From Manis javanica (Eukaryota > Chordata > Mammalia > Pholidota > Manidae), in NCBI RefSeq assembly GCF_040802235.1, contig NC_133156.1, positions 28,911,343-28,975,342 on the forward strand: 64,000 nt of DNA. Reading direction: 5' to 3'. Of the stretch, positions 26,465 to 39,054 are shown in pieces. The notes below the pieces were generated by a model. That model saw only the letters and a list, made by a program, of their open reading frames with translations, searched no databases and was not told the origin of the DNA. Within the stretch, counting starts at the first letter, position 1. Every line of letters begins with the position of its first letter. Both the position numbers and the translations under genes were made by a program.

Positions 26465-29400
26465 TTTTTTATTAGTTTTATTTTGGTATCATTAATCTAC
26501 AATTACATGAAGGACATTGTATACTAGGCTCCCCCCTTCACCAGGTACCCCCCACATATCCGTTCACAGTCACTGTCCATCAACATAGTATGATGCTGTA
26601 AAATCACTACTTGTCTTCTCTGTGTTGCACAGCCCCCCCTAAGCCCCCCCACTATACATGTTAATCGTAATGTCCCCTTTCTTTTTTCCTGCCCTATCCC
26701 TCCCTTCCCACCCATCCTCCCCAGTCCCTTTCCCTTTGGTAACTGTTAGTCCATTCCTGGGTTCTGTGCTTCTGCTGCTGTTTTGTTCCTTCAGTTTTTC
26801 TTTGTTCTTATACTCCACATTAGGTTGCTTCCATTTCTTGGCTATTGTAAATAGTGTCACAATAAACATAGGGGTGCATCTATCTTTTTCAAACTGGGCT
26901 GCTGCATACTTAGGGTAAATGCCTAGAAGTGGAATTCCTGGGTCAAATGGTATTTCTCTTTTGAGCTTTTTGAGGAACCTCCATACTGCTTTCCACAATG
27001 GTTGAAATAATTTGCATTCCCATCAGCAGTGTAGGAGGGTTCCCTTTCTCCACAACCTCGCCAACATTTGTTGTCATTTGGCTTTTGGATGGTGGCAATC
27101 CTTACTGGTGTGAGGTGATATCTCATTGTGGTTTTAATTTGCATTTCTCTGATGACAAGCAATGTGGAGCATCTTTTCATGTGCCTGTTGGCCATCTGAA
27201 TTTCTTCTTTGGAGAAGTGTCTGTTCAGCTCCTCTGCCCATTTTTTAATTGGATTATTTGCTTTTTGTTTGTTGAGGTGTGTGAGCTCTTTATATATTTT
27301 GGGTGTCAACCCTTAATCAGATCTGTCATTTATGAATATATTCTCTCATACTGTAAGGTACCTTTTTGTTCTATTGATGGTGTCCTTTGCTGTACAGAAG
27401 CTTTTCAGCTTGATATAGTCCCACTTGTTCATGTTTGCTTTTGTTTCCCTTGCCTGGGGAGTTATGTTCATGAAGAAGTTGCTAATGTTTATGTCCGAGA
27501 GATTTTTGCCTGTGTTTTTTTCTAAGAGTTTTATGTTTATGGTTTCATGACTTACATTCAGGTCTTTGATCCATTTCAAATTTACTTTTGTGTATGGGGT
27601 TAGACAATGATCCAGTTTCATTCTCTTACATTTAGCTGTTCAGTTTTCTCAGCACCATCTGTGGAAGAGACTGTCATTTCCCCATTATATGTCCATGGCT
27701 CCTTTTTCATATATTAATTGACCATATATGTTTGGGTTAATATCTGGGGTCTCTATTCTGTTCCACTGGTCTGTGGCTCTGTTCTTGTGCCAGTACCAAA
27801 CTGTCTTGATTACTGTGGCTTTGTAGTAGAGCTTGAAGTTGGGGAGTGAGATACCCCCCACTTTATTCTTCCTTCTCAGAATTGCTTTGGCTATTCTGGG
27901 TCATTGGTGTTTCCATATGAATTTTTGAACTATTTGTTCCAGTTTGTTGAAGAATGCTGTTGGTAATTTGATAGGGATAGCAACAAATCTGTATATTGCT
28001 TTGGGCAGGATGGCCATTTTGATGATATTAATTCTTCCTAGCCAAGAGCATGGGATGAGTTTCCATTTATTAGTGTCCCCTTTAATTTCTCTTAAGAGTG
28101 TCCTGTAGTTTTCAGGGTATAGGTCTTTCATTTCCTTGGTAAGGTTTATTCCTAAGTATTTTATTCTTTTTGATGCAATTGTGAATGGAATTGTTTTTCT
28201 GATTTCTTTTTCTATTAGTTCATTGTTAGTGTATAATAAAGCCACAGATTTCTGTGTGTTAATATTGTATCCTGCCACTTTTCTGTATTCCGATATCAGT
28301 TCTAGTAGTTTTGGAGTGGAGTCTTTAGGGTTTTTATGTACAATATCATTCCATCTGCAAATAGTGACAGTTTAACTTCTTCTTTACCAATCTGGATTCC
28401 TTGTATTTCTTTGTTATGTCTAATTGCTGGGGCTAGGACCACCAGTACTATGTTGAATAACAGTGGAGAGAGTGGGCATCCCTGTCTTGTTCCCGATCTC
28501 AGAGGAAAAGCTTTCGGCTTCAAGCTGGTCAGTATGATGTTGGCTGTGGGTTTACCATATATGGCCTTTATTATTTTGAGGTACTTCCCTCTATGCCCAT
28601 TTTGCTGAGAATTTTTATCATGAATGGATGTTGAATTTTTTTTGAATGCTTTTTCAGCATCTGTGGAGATGATCATGTGGTTTTTGTCCTTCTTTTTGTT
28701 GATGTGGTGGATGATGTTGATGGATGTTCGAATGTTGTACCACCCTTGTATCCCTGGGATGAATCTCACTTGGTCATGGTGTATGATCCCTTTGATGTAT
28801 TTTTGAATTCGGTTTGCTAATATTTTGTTGAATATTTTTGCATCTACATTCATTAGGGATATTGGTCTGTAATTTTCTTTTTTGGTGGGGTCTTTGCCTG
28901 GTTTTGGTATTAGGGTGATATTAGTTTCATAGAATGAGTCTGGGAGTATTCCCTCCTCTTCTGTTTTTTTTGGAAAACTTCTAAGGAGAATGGGTATTAT
29001 GTCTTCTCTGTATGTCTGATAAAATTCCAAGGTAAATACATCTGGCCTGGGGTGTTTTTTCTTGGGTAGCTTTTTGATTACTGATTCAATTTCTTTGCTG
29101 GTAATTGGTTTGTTTAGATTTTGTATTTCTTCCTTGGTCAGTCTTGGAAGGTTGTATTTTCCTAGGAAGTTGTCCATTTCTTCTAGGTTTTCCAGCTTGT
29201 TAGCATATAGGTTTTCATAGTAGTCTCTAATAATTCTTTGTATTTCTGTTGGGTCTGTCATGATGTTTCCTTTTGCATTTGTGATTCTGTTGATGTGTGT
29301 TGATTCTCTTTTTCTCTTAATAAGTCTGGCTAGAGGCTTATCTATTTTTTTTATTTTCTCGAAGAACCAGGTCTTGGTTTCATTAATTTTTCTATTGTTT

Positions 29401-30355
29401 TATTCTTCTCAATTTTATTTATTTCTTCTCTGTTCTTTATTATGTCCCTCCTTCTACTGACGTTAGGCCTCATTAGTTCTTCTTTTTCCAGTTTTGATAA
29501 TTGTGAAGTTAGAGTATTCATTTGGGTTTGTTCTTCCTTCTTTAAATACACCTGGATTGCTATATACTTTCCTCTTAAGACTGCTTTCACTGTGTCCCAC
29601 AGAAGTTGCAGCTTTGTGTTGTTGTTGTCATTTATTTCCATATATTGCTGGATCTCCATTTTAATTTGGTCATTGATCCATTGACTATATTAGGAGCATG
29701 TTGTTAAGCCTCCATGTGTTTGTGAGCCTTTTTGCTTTCTTTGTACAATTTATTTCTAGTTTTATACTTCTGTGGTCTGAAAAGTTGGTTGGTAGAATTT
29801 CAATCTTATTGAATTTACTGAGGCTCTTTTTGTGGCCTAGTATGTGGTCTATTCTGGAGAATGTTCCATCTGCACTTGATAGGAATGTGTATCCTGTTGC
29901 TTTTGGATGTAGAGTTCTACAGATGTCTACTAGGTCCACCTGTTCTAGTGTGTTGTTCAGTGACTATGTGTTCTTACTTATTTTCTGTCTGGTGGAGCTG
30001 TCCTTTGGAGTGAATGGTGTGTTGAAGTCTCCTAAAATGAATGCATTGCATTCTATTTCCTCCTTTAGTTCTGTTAGTATTTGTTTCACATATGCTGGTG
30101 CTCCTGTGTTGGATGCATATATATTTATAACAGTTATATCCTCTTTTTGTACTGAGCCCTTTATCATTATGCAATGTCCTTCTTTATCTCTTGTTACTTT
30201 CTTTGTTTTGAAGTCTATTTTGTCTGATACTAGTACTGCAACACTTGCTTTTTCCCCCCCTATTGTTTGCATGAAATATCTTTTTCCATCCCTTGACTTT
30301 TAGTCTGTGCATGTCTTTGGGTTTGAGATGAGTCTCTGGTAAGCAGCATATAGAT
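26465..30355 (-). mobile_element. Younger L1 (L1-B), 3' UTR and most of ORF2
   Basis: Minus-strand L1 with its 3' UTR at 26465 (ttttggtatcattaatctac) and ORF2 up to codon ~43, where an 8.7-kb insertion interrupts it at 30356. The sequence on the far side of that insertion (39070 onward) resumes at the same ORF2 codon but in the older L1-A wording. Confidence 0.8.
26639..30355 (-). pseudogene. L1-B ORF2 pseudogene with altered catalytic motif
   Basis: ORF2 in several frames. The longest, 28302-29261, holds the reverse-transcriptase core ([16 protein letters not shown] and FADGMILYI). In the other L1s here the motif reads FADD, so the second catalytic aspartate is Gly in this copy. Upstream endonuclease segments (30184-30480 and 29964-30272) and downstream C-terminal segments (27346-27621, 26639-27309) are in other frames. 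Non-functional. Confidence 0.8.
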
Positions 30356-30370
30356 GGGTCTTGTTTTTTT
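30356..30370. repeat. TSD, left copy, of the 8.7-kb L1-C insertion
   Basis: gggtcttgttttttt, matched with one mismatch by gggtgttgttttttt at 39055-39069. The poly(T) (poly(A) on the minus strand) directly abuts the left copy. Confidence 0.8.
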
Positions 30371-32216
30371 TTTTTTTTTTGAGAGGGCATCTCATATTTA
30401 TTGATCAAATGGTTGTTAATAACAATAAAATTCTGTATAGGGGAATCAATGCTCAATGTACAATCATTAATCCATCTCAAGTCTAATTCTCGTCAGTCTC
30501 CAATCTTCTGAAGCATAACGAACAAGTTCTTACATGGTGAATAAATTCTTACATAATGAATAAGTTCTTACATGGTGAACAGTACAAGGGCATTCGTCAC
30601 AGAAACTTTCGGTTTTGTTCACACACTATGAACTATAAATAATCAGGTCAAATATGAATATTCGTTTGATTTTTATAGTTGATTTATATGTGGATCCCAC
30701 ATTTCTCCCTTTATTATTATTATTATTTTTAATAAGCTGCTGAAGTGGTAGGTAGATGCAAGATAAAGGTAGAAAACATAGTTTAGTGCTGTAAGAGGGA
30801 AAATGTAGATGATCAGGTGTGTGCCTATGGACTAAGTATTAATCCAAGCTAGACAAGGGCAGCAAAACATCCACGGATGCAGAAGATTTCTTTCAAAGCA
30901 GGGGGGATGAGGTTCTGAGCCTCACCTCTGTTGATCCCCAGTTTCTCACCTGATGGCCCCCCTGCAACTGTGCCTGTCTTAGGTTGTTCCTCCCTTGAGG
31001 AATCTTACCCGTCTCTGGCTAACCAGTCATCTTCTGGGGCCATACAGGGAAATGTAAAGTTGGTAAGTGAGAGAGAAGCCATATTGTTTGAAAAGGTTAG
31101 CTTTTTACTTCTTTGCAGATTTATGCCCTGTGGCTTCTATGCCCAGCACTTGTCTCGAGGTATCTTTACCACCTGGAGGAATTATGATACTCGGTAAATT
31201 CGATATGAGGCACGAATTCTATTTAAGTGTTGTAATCAGGAAGGAAGAAGAAAAGCTATAGAGGTAGGATATGGAAGAAAGCATGGGAGGATTGATTATT
31301 TCTTTGACATATCTTCTTATTGAGTACCTTAAGTGTGTATAGGTTTTAAACTACTAACTAATTTGCACACACATATTAACATAAGAGGAATATGGTGACA
31401 TAAACAAAGCAAATCTATAATTACCATCCATCTCCAGTGAAGCCAAGAAAACCATTCAGGCACCCTAGGCATTTGTGAAAATCTGTCTATGATATGATGG
31501 ATATTGTCCAACTGTACTTGAACAGTCTGAGAGAACTCAGACAAATTAAAGCAGCCCATTTCTGGGATCTGTTCACATCCCATATGTTCTTTTAACCGTA
31601 CATAGTCTATAGTCATAAGATTTTGGAGTGCTACAACTTGCACCCCTCCCAACTCCTGGTTGAGTTCCAACAGTACAGATCTGGTCAAATTCATTGTCTC
31701 ACTGTATGCACATGCCAGCCTAGACATCTCCCTCCTCATTCCAATGGCAAGTCCAGGAAATGGTGGGGTGGACGCAGCCACAACCGCAGCGTCGCCCGGA
31801 TCCCTGTGGAGGCTTTTTGATGATCATCCCCCGGCACGAGTCCTCCAGGGAGTGCTGATGCCGGAAGCTCCTCTTCATATCGTGTCTTAGTTCATTTTCT
31901 GGGTATCCAAGCTAGGCCTTGATCTTCTGCATAGAAACAAACAGACCCTTTGCCCACACTTTGACATACCCTCTATACCACTGTGCAGTACTCATTGGAG
32001 GTCAGCACACAGGGACTGCCTTATTTTTTTTCTTTTTATTAAGAGAAAGGAATATTATCAGAAAAGAGTACCGCCATAGCTGATCATCTGACACCCTTTA
32101 AGTGATCAACATTAATGATATTTAAAGCATGTGTTGATCTTTGATTTACCAATAATTTTATTCTATCAAGGAGTAATCCCCCTTTTCTTTCTTCCTTCCT
32201 TTATTTTTTTTTAATC
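30371..32216 (-). mobile_element. ERV env/LTR-like segment at the 3' end of L1-C (probable 3' transduction)
   Basis: On the minus strand this 1.85-kb stretch follows the L1-C 3' end and finishes with gatcaataaatatgag (poly(A) signal AATAAA), then poly(A), then the TSD. It contains an ERV env-like frame (31329-31781). A ~730-bp block (about 30560-31290) is closely similar, in the same orientation, to 58890-59620 of the LTR element near 58.2-60.1 kb. Because the TSD brackets this segment plus L1-C together, they look like one retrotransposition event in which L1 read-through carried downstream ERV sequence. The alternative is two separate insertions, but no second TSD is seen near 32.2 kb. Confidence 0.65.
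31329..31781 (-). pseudogene. Retroviral env transmembrane-subunit-like remnant
   Basis: A 150-codon open frame whose middle reads like the ectodomain and membrane anchor of a retroviral transmembrane envelope subunit. It has a heptad-like Leu/Val-rich stretch (about residues 30-60), a Cys pair with intervening Glu/Pro (about residues 70-78), a second helical stretch, a Trp-rich membrane-proximal segment (about 108-115) and a hydrophobic span (about 116-140). The surface subunit and fusion peptide are not visible, and upstream sequence toward 32000 is full of stops. It is a fossil with no evidence of function. The family assignment is by pattern only; a betaretrovirus/ERV2-like origin is an inference. 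Confidence 0.5.
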
Positions 32217-32937
32217 TTTAATCTACACTTACATGAAGAGTACTACGTTCACTATGCTCTCCCCTATATCAGGTCCCCCCTAACAACCACATTACGGTTA
32301 CTGTCCATCAACTTAGCAAAATGTTGTAGAATCCCTACTTGGCCTCTCTGTGTTGTGCAGCCCACCCTCCCCTTTCTCCCTCCCCCCATGCATGCTAATC
32401 TTAATACCCCCTTCTTCTTCCCCCCCTTATCCCTCCCTGCCCACCCATCCTCCCCAGTTCCTTTCCCTTTGGTACCTGTTAGTCCATTTTTGGGTTCTGT
32501 AATTCCGCTGCTGTTTTGTTCCTTCAGTTTTTCCTTTGTTCTTATACTCCTCAGATGAGTGAAATCATTTGGTATATCTCTTTCTCTACTTGGCTTATTT
32601 CACTGAGCATAATACCCTCCAGCTCCATCCATGTTGCTGCAAATGGTTGGATTTTTCAACTTCTTATGGCTGAATAGTATTCCATTGTGTATATGTACCA
32701 CATCTTCTTTATCCATTCATCTACCGATGGACATTTAGGTTGCTTTCAATTCTTGGCTATTGTAAATAGTGCTGCAATAAACATAGGGGTGCATCTGTCT
32801 TTCTCAAACTTGATTGCTGCATTCTTAGGGTAAATTCCTAGGAGTGGAATTCCTGGGTCAAATGGTAGGTCTGTTTTGAGCATTTTGATGAACCTCCAAA
32901 CTGCTTTCCACAATGGTTGAACTAATTTACATTCCCA

Positions 32938-35900
32938 TCAGCAGTGTAGGAGGGTTCCCCTTTCTCCACAGCCTCGCCAATATTTGTTGTTGTTTGTCTT
33001 TTGTATGGCAGCTATCCTTACTGGTGTGAGGTGATACCTCATTGTAGTTTTAATTTGCATTTCTCTGATAATTAGCAATGTGGAGCATCTTTTCATGTGT
33101 CTGTTGGCCATCTGTATTTCATTTTTAGAGAACTGTCTTTTCAGTTCCTCTGCCCATTTTTTAATTGGGTTATTTGTTTTTTGTTTGTAGAAGCGTGTGA
33201 GCTCTTTATATATTCTGGACGTCAAGCCTTTATCGGATCTGTCATTTTCAAATATATTCTCCCATACTGTGGGGTTCCTTTTTGCTCTATTGCTGGTGTC
33301 TTTTGCTGTACAGAAGCTTTTCAGCTTGATATGGTCCCACTTGTTCATTTTTGCTGTTGTTTTCCTTGCCCAGGGAGATATGTTCAAGAAGAGGTCACTC
33401 ATGTTTATGTCTAAGAGGTTTTTGCCTATGTTTTTTTCCAAGAGTTTAATGGTTTCATGACTTACATTCAGGTCTTTGATCCATTTTGAGTTTACCTTTG
33501 TATATAGGGTTAGACAATGGTCCAGTTTCATTCTCCTACACGTAGCTGTCCAGTTTTGCCAACATCATCTGTTGAAGAGACTGTCATTTCCCCATTGTAT
33601 GTCCATGGCTCCTTTATCAAATATTAATTGACCATATTTGTTTGAGTTAATTTCTGGAGTCTCTAATCTGTTCCACTGGTCTGTGGCTCTGTTCTTGTGC
33701 CAGTACCAAATTGTCTTGATTACTATGGCTTTGTACTAGAGCTTGAAGTTGGGGAGTGAGATCCCCCCTACTTTATTCTTTTTCAGGATTGCTTTGGCTA
33801 TTCGGGGTCTTTGGTGTTTCCATATGAATTTTTGAATTATTTCTTCCAATTCACTGAAGAATGTTGCTGGTAATTTGATAGGGATTACATCAAATCTGTA
33901 TATTGCTTTGGGCAGGATGGCCATTTAGACGATATTAATTCATCCTAGCCATGAGCATGAGATGAGTTTCCATTTATTAGTGTCCTCTTTAATTTCTCTT
34001 AAGAGTGTCTTGTAATTTTCAGAGTATAAGTCTTTCACTTCTTTGGTTAGGTTTATTCCTAGGTATTTTATTCTTTTTGATGCAATGGTGAATGGAATTC
34101 TTTTACTGATTTCTCTTTCTATTGATTCATTCTTAGTGTATAGGAAAGCTACAGATTTCTGTGTGTTAATTTTGTATCCTGCAACTTTGCTGTATTCCGA
34201 TATCAGTTCTAGTAGTTTTGAAGTGGAGTCTTTAGGGTTTTTTATGTACAGTATCATATCATCTGCAAATAGTGACAGTTTAACTTCTTCTTTACCAATA
34301 TGGATTCCTTCTGTTTCTTTGTTTTGTCTGATTTCTGTGGCTAGGACCTCCAGTACTATGTTGAATAACAGTGGGGAGAGTGGGCATCCCTGTCTGGCTC
34401 CCGATCTCAGAGGAAATGCTTTCAACTTCTCACAGTTCAGTATGATGTTGGCTGTGGGTTTATCATATATGGCCTTTATTATGTTGAGGTACTTGCCCTC
34501 TATTCCCATTTTGCTGAGAGTTTTTATCATGAATGGATGTTGAATTTTGTCAAATGCTTTTTCAGCATCTATGGAGATGATCATGTGCTTTTTGTCTTTC
34601 TTTTTGTTGATGTGGTGGATGATGTTGATGGATTTTCGAATGTTGTACCATCCTGGCATCCCTGGGATGAACCCCACTTGGTCATGGTGTATGATCCTTT
34701 TGATATACTGTTGAATTCTGTTTGCTAATATTTTATTGAGTATTTTTGCATCTACATTCATCAGGGATATTGGTCTGTAATTTTCTTTTTTGGTGGGGTC
34801 TTTGCCTGGTTTTGGTATTAGAGTGATGTTGGCTTCGTAGAATGAGTTTGGGAGTATTCCCTCTTCTTCTATATTTTTGGAACACTTTAAGGAGAATGGG
34901 TATTATGTCTTCTCTGTGTGTCAGATAAAATTCCGAGGTAAATCCGTCCGGCTCCAGGGTTTTGTTCTTGGGTAGTTTTTTGATTACCGTTTCAATTTCT
35001 TTGCTCGTAATTGATTTGTTTAACTTTTATGTTTCTTCCTTGGTCAGTCTTGGGAGGTTGTATTTTTCTAGGAAGTTGTCCATTTCTTCTAGGTTTTCCA
35101 GCTTGTTGGCATATAGGTTTTCATAGTAGTCTTTAATGATTCTTTGTATTTCTGTGGAGTCTGTCGTGATTTTTCCATTCTCATTTCTGATTCTGTTGAT
35201 TTGTGTTGATTCTCTTTTTCTCTTAATAAGTTTGGCTAGAGGCTTATCTATTTTGTTTATTTTCTCAAAGAACCAGCTCTTGGTTTCATTGATTTTTGCT
35301 ATTGTTTTATTCTTCTCAATTTTGTTTATTTCTTCTCTGATCTTTATTATGTCCATCCTTCTGTTGAGTGTAGGCCTCATTTGTTCTTCTTTTTCCAGTT
35401 TCGATAATTGTGATGTTAGACTATTCATTTGGGATTGTTCTTCCTTCTTCAAGTGTGCCTGGATTGCTATATACTTACCTCTTAAGACTGCTTTCGCTGC
35501 ATCCCACAGAAGTTGGGGCTTAGTGTTGTTTTTGTCATTTGTTTCTATATATTCCTTGATCTCTATTTTGATTTGTTCATTGATCCATTGATTATTTAGT
35601 AGCATGTTGTTAAGCCTCCATGTGTTTGTGAGCCTTTTTGTTTTCTTTGTAGAATTTATTTCTACTTTTATACCTTTGTGGTCTGAAAAATTGGTTGGTA
35701 GAATTTCAATATTTTGGAATTTACTGAGGCTCTTTTTGTGAGCTAGTATGTGGTCTCTTCTGGAGAATGTTCCATGTGCACTTGAGAAGAATGTATATCC
35801 TGTTTCTTTTGGATGTAGAGTTCTATAGATGTCTATTAGGTCCACCTGTTCTACTGTGTTGTTCAGTGCCTGTGTGTCCTTACTTATTTTCTGCCTGGTG

Positions 35901-36391
35901 GATCTATCCTTTGGGGTGAGTGGTGTGTTGAAGTCTCCTAAAATGAATACATTGCAGTCTATTTCCCTCTGTAGTTCTGTTAGTATTTGCTTCACATATG
36001 CTGGTGCTCCTGTATTGGGTGCATATATATTTAGAATGGTTATATCCTCTTTTTGGACTGAGCCCTTCATCATTATGTAGTATCCTTCTTTATCTCTTGT
36101 TAGTTTCTTTGTTTTGAAGTCTATTTTGTCTGATATTAGTACTGCAACCCCTGCCTTCTTCTCACTGTTGTTTGCCTGAAATATGTTTTTCCATCCCTTG
36201 ACTTTTAGTCTATGCTTGTCTTTGGGTTTAAGGTGAGTTTCTTGTAAGCAGCATATAGATGGGTCTTGCTTTTTTATCCATTCTATTACTCTGTGTCTTT
36301 TGATTGGTGCATTAAGTCCATTTACATTTAGGGTGACTATTGAAAGATATGTACTTATTGCCATTGCAGGCTTTAGATTCGTGGTTACCAA
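32938..36391 (-). pseudogene. L1-C ORF2, nearly intact but broken
   Basis: The first 454 codons are open from 36391: a complete endonuclease domain with LNVNGLNAPIKRHR, KKQDPSICCLQETHLKPK, ILNIYAPNTGAPAYVKQIL and LGDFNTPLTPKD. An in-frame stop after KEET (35027; Gln-to-stop by comparison with the other copies) and a frameshift near 34870 follow. The reverse-transcriptase core is open from 34761 ([30 protein letters not shown]), then breaks again near 33930 and 33735. The final piece, 32938-33531, carries the C-terminal region. No active protein is expected. Confidence 0.85.
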
Positions 36392-36425
36392 AGGTTTAAG
36401 GTTAGCTTCTTTAGTATGTTACTGC

Positions 36426-37446
36426 CTAACTTAGCTCGCTTATTGAGCTGTTATATACATTGTCTGGAGATTCTTTTCTTCTCTCCCTTCTTATTTCTCC
36501 TCCTCCATTCTTCATATGTTGTGTGTTTTGTTCTGTGCTCTTTTTAGGAGTGCTCCCATCTAGAGCAGTCCCTGTAGGATGCCCTGTAGAGGTGTTTTGT
36601 GGGAAGCAAAATCCCTCAGCTTTTGCTTGTCTGGAATTGTTTAATCCCACCATCATATTTAAATGATAGTCGTGCTGGATACAGTATCCTTGGTTCAAGG
36701 CCCTTCTGTTTCGTTGCATTAAGTATATCATGCCATTCTCTTCTGGCCTGTAGGTTTCTGTCGAGAAGTCTGATGTTAGCCTGATGGCTTTTCCTTTATA
36801 GGTGACCTTTTTCTCTCTAGCTGTCTTTAAAACTCTTTCCTGTCCTTGATCCTTGCCATTTTAATTACTATGTGTCTTGGTGTTGTCCTCCTTGGATCCT
36901 TTCTGTTGGGGGTTCTGTGTAATTCCATGGTCTATTCGATTATTTCCTCCCCCAGTTTGGGGAAGTTTTCAGCAATTATTTCTTCAAAGAGACTTTCTGT
37001 CCCTTTTCCTCTTTCTTCTTCTTCTGTTACCCCTATAAAACGAATATCATTCCTTTTGGCTTGGTCACATAGTTCTCTTAGTGTTGTTTCATTCCTGGAG
37101 ATCCTTTTATCTCTCTCTATGTCAGCTTGTATACATTCCTGTTCTCTGGCTTCTATTCCTTCATTGGCCTCTTGCATCTCATCCATTCTGCTTATAACTC
37201 CTTCCAGGGATTGTTTCAGTTCTGTGATCTCCTTCCTGACATCTGTGATCTCCCTCCGGACTTCATCCCATTGGTCTTGCATTTTTCTCTGCATCTCATC
37301 GCATTGCTCTTCATTTTTCTCTGCATCTCTGTCAGCATGTTCATGATTTTTATTTTGAATTCTTTTTCAGGAGGACTGGTTAGGTCTGTCTCCTTCTCAG
37401 GTGTTGTCTCTGTGATCTTTGTCTGCCTGTAGTTTTGCCTTTTCAT
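36426..37446 (-). pseudogene. L1-C ORF1 remnant
   Basis: The N-terminal coiled-coil part (MQRKMQDQWDEVRREITDV, EITELKQSLEGVISRMDEM; 36932-37294) and the RNA-binding part are in different frames, so the ORF is frameshifted. By family knowledge, L1 ORF1 encodes a trimeric RNA chaperone. Confidence 0.75.
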
Positions 37447-37779
37447 GGTGATAGAGATAGTTTGCAGAGCTGGTATGATTGACCACTGGAAGAGCTTCCC
37501 TTCTTGTTGGTTTGTGGCCTTCTTCTCCTGGGAGAAAAGCGACCTCTAGTGGCTTATGCTTGTCAGCTGTGCGCAGTCAGGGCTTCTGCTACCTGCCCGT
37601 TTGCTATGGAGTTTATCTCCGCTGTTGCTGTGGGCGTGACCTGGCTGAGGCTGCTCCTCCAAAGTGGTGGAGCCCCATTGGAGGGGGAGCGGCCGGGAGG
37701 CTATTTATCTCCGTAAGGGGCCTCTGTGCTCCCTGTTGCCCAGGGGGTTAGAGTGGCCAGAGATCCCCAGATTCCCTGC

Positions 37780-38790
37780 CTCTGGTCTAAGTGTCCTGTC
37801 CTGCCCCTTTAAGACTTCCAAAAAGCACTCTCCAAACCAAAACAACAACAGCAACAATGAGAGAGGGAACAAAAAAAAAAAAGAAAAAAAAAGGAAAAAA
37901 TATGCGATTTTTTTTTTTTTCCTCAGGCCCCGGTCCCAGACACCCTCTCACTGGTCCTGCTGCCCTGCCTCCCTAGCACCGGGGTCCCTGTCCCTTCAAG
38001 GCTTCCAAAAAGCACCCACCCACTGATCCCGCAGGGAAAAACACGCAATATTCCCTGTCTTCAGGCGCCGGTCACAGGCACCCGCTCACCAGTCCTGCTG
38101 CTCTGCCTCCCTAGCACTGGGGTCCCTGTCCCTTTAAGGCTTCCAAAAAGCACTCACCAAAAAGAGAAAAAAAAAATGGGAAAAACGCGTGATTTCCTCC
38201 ATCCTCAGGCGCCAGTCTCAGGCACCCGCCCACCAGTCCTGCAGGGAAAACCGCGTGATATTCTTTGTCCTCAGGCACTGGTCCCAGGCACCCGCTCACC
38301 GGTCCTGCTGCTCTGCCTCCCTAGCACCAGGGTCCCTGTCCCTTTAAGGCTTCCACAAAGCACTCGCCAAAAAGAGAGGAAAAAAAGGGGAAAAATGTGC
38401 CATTTCCTCTGTCCTCAGGCACCGGTCTCAGGCACCCGCCCACAGGTCCCGTAGGGAAAAATGCGCAATAATCTTTGTCCTCAGGTGCCGGTCCCAGGCA
38501 CCCGCCCACTGGTCCCATCGCCCTGCCTCCCTAGCAACGGGGTCCCTATCCCTTTAAGGCTTCCAAAAAGCACTCACCAAAAAGAGAAGAAAAAAGGGGA
38601 AAAACGCGCGATTTCCTCCATCCTGAGGTGCCAGTCTCAGGCACCTGCCCACCAGTCCCGTCGGGAAAAACACGCGATAATCTTTGTCCTCAGGCACCAG
38701 TCCCAGGCACCCGTTCACCGGTCCCGCCGCCCTGCCTCCCTAGCAACGGGATCCCTGTCTCTTTAAGGCTTCGAAAAACACTCTCCAAAA
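37780..38790 (-). repeat. ~210-bp tandem monomers in the L1-C 5' UTR
   Basis: The landmark ggtccctgtccctttaaggc recurs at about 37983, 38121, 38331, 38541 and 38751. The last four are spaced 210 bp apart; the first interval is 138 bp. Each unit also contains ctgcctccctagca, an A-rich stretch (aaaaagagaa..ggggaaaaa) and CpG-bearing gcaccggt/caggcacccgc words. The related L1 at 2721-5277 has a single unit equivalent. By analogy with mouse L1 monomers these may be repeated promoter units. That is an inference. Confidence 0.8.
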
Positions 38791-39054
38791 AAAAAAAAAA
38801 AACCGCTCCAGTTTCTTTCCACCCGCCGGGAGCTGTGGGGAGAGGCGCTCAGGTCCTGCTGGGCTGGGGCTTGTATCTTACCCCTTTCGCAAGGCGCTGG
38901 GTTCTTGCAGGTGTAGATGTGGTCTGGATGTCGTCCTGTGTCCTCTGGTCTCTATTTTAGGAAGAGTTTTCTTTGTTATATTTTCATAGCTCTATGTGTT
39001 CTTGGGAGGAGACTTCCACTGCTCTGCTCATGTCGCCATCCTGGCTCCGCCCTC

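Larger units (their letters stand above)
32217..39054 (-). mobile_element. Young full-length L1 (L1-C)
   Basis: Minus-strand L1 with all parts: 5' end near 39054 (gagggcggagccaggatggc), a long 5' UTR with tandem monomers, ORF1 (about 36426-37446), ORF2 (32938-36391) and a 3' UTR ending at an A-tract near 32217. It is 6.8 kb, longer than a typical ~6-kb L1 because of the expanded 5' UTR. The reading frames carry few lesions, so it is the youngest L1 here. Its left (3') side continues into the ERV-like segment and poly(A). Confidence 0.85.

Noticed and set aside
35136..35591. Hydrophobic plus-strand frames (Phe/Leu/Ser-rich) that look like membrane proteins
   Set aside because: They are antisense shadows of L1 ORF2; the same pattern recurs opposite every L1 in the window.
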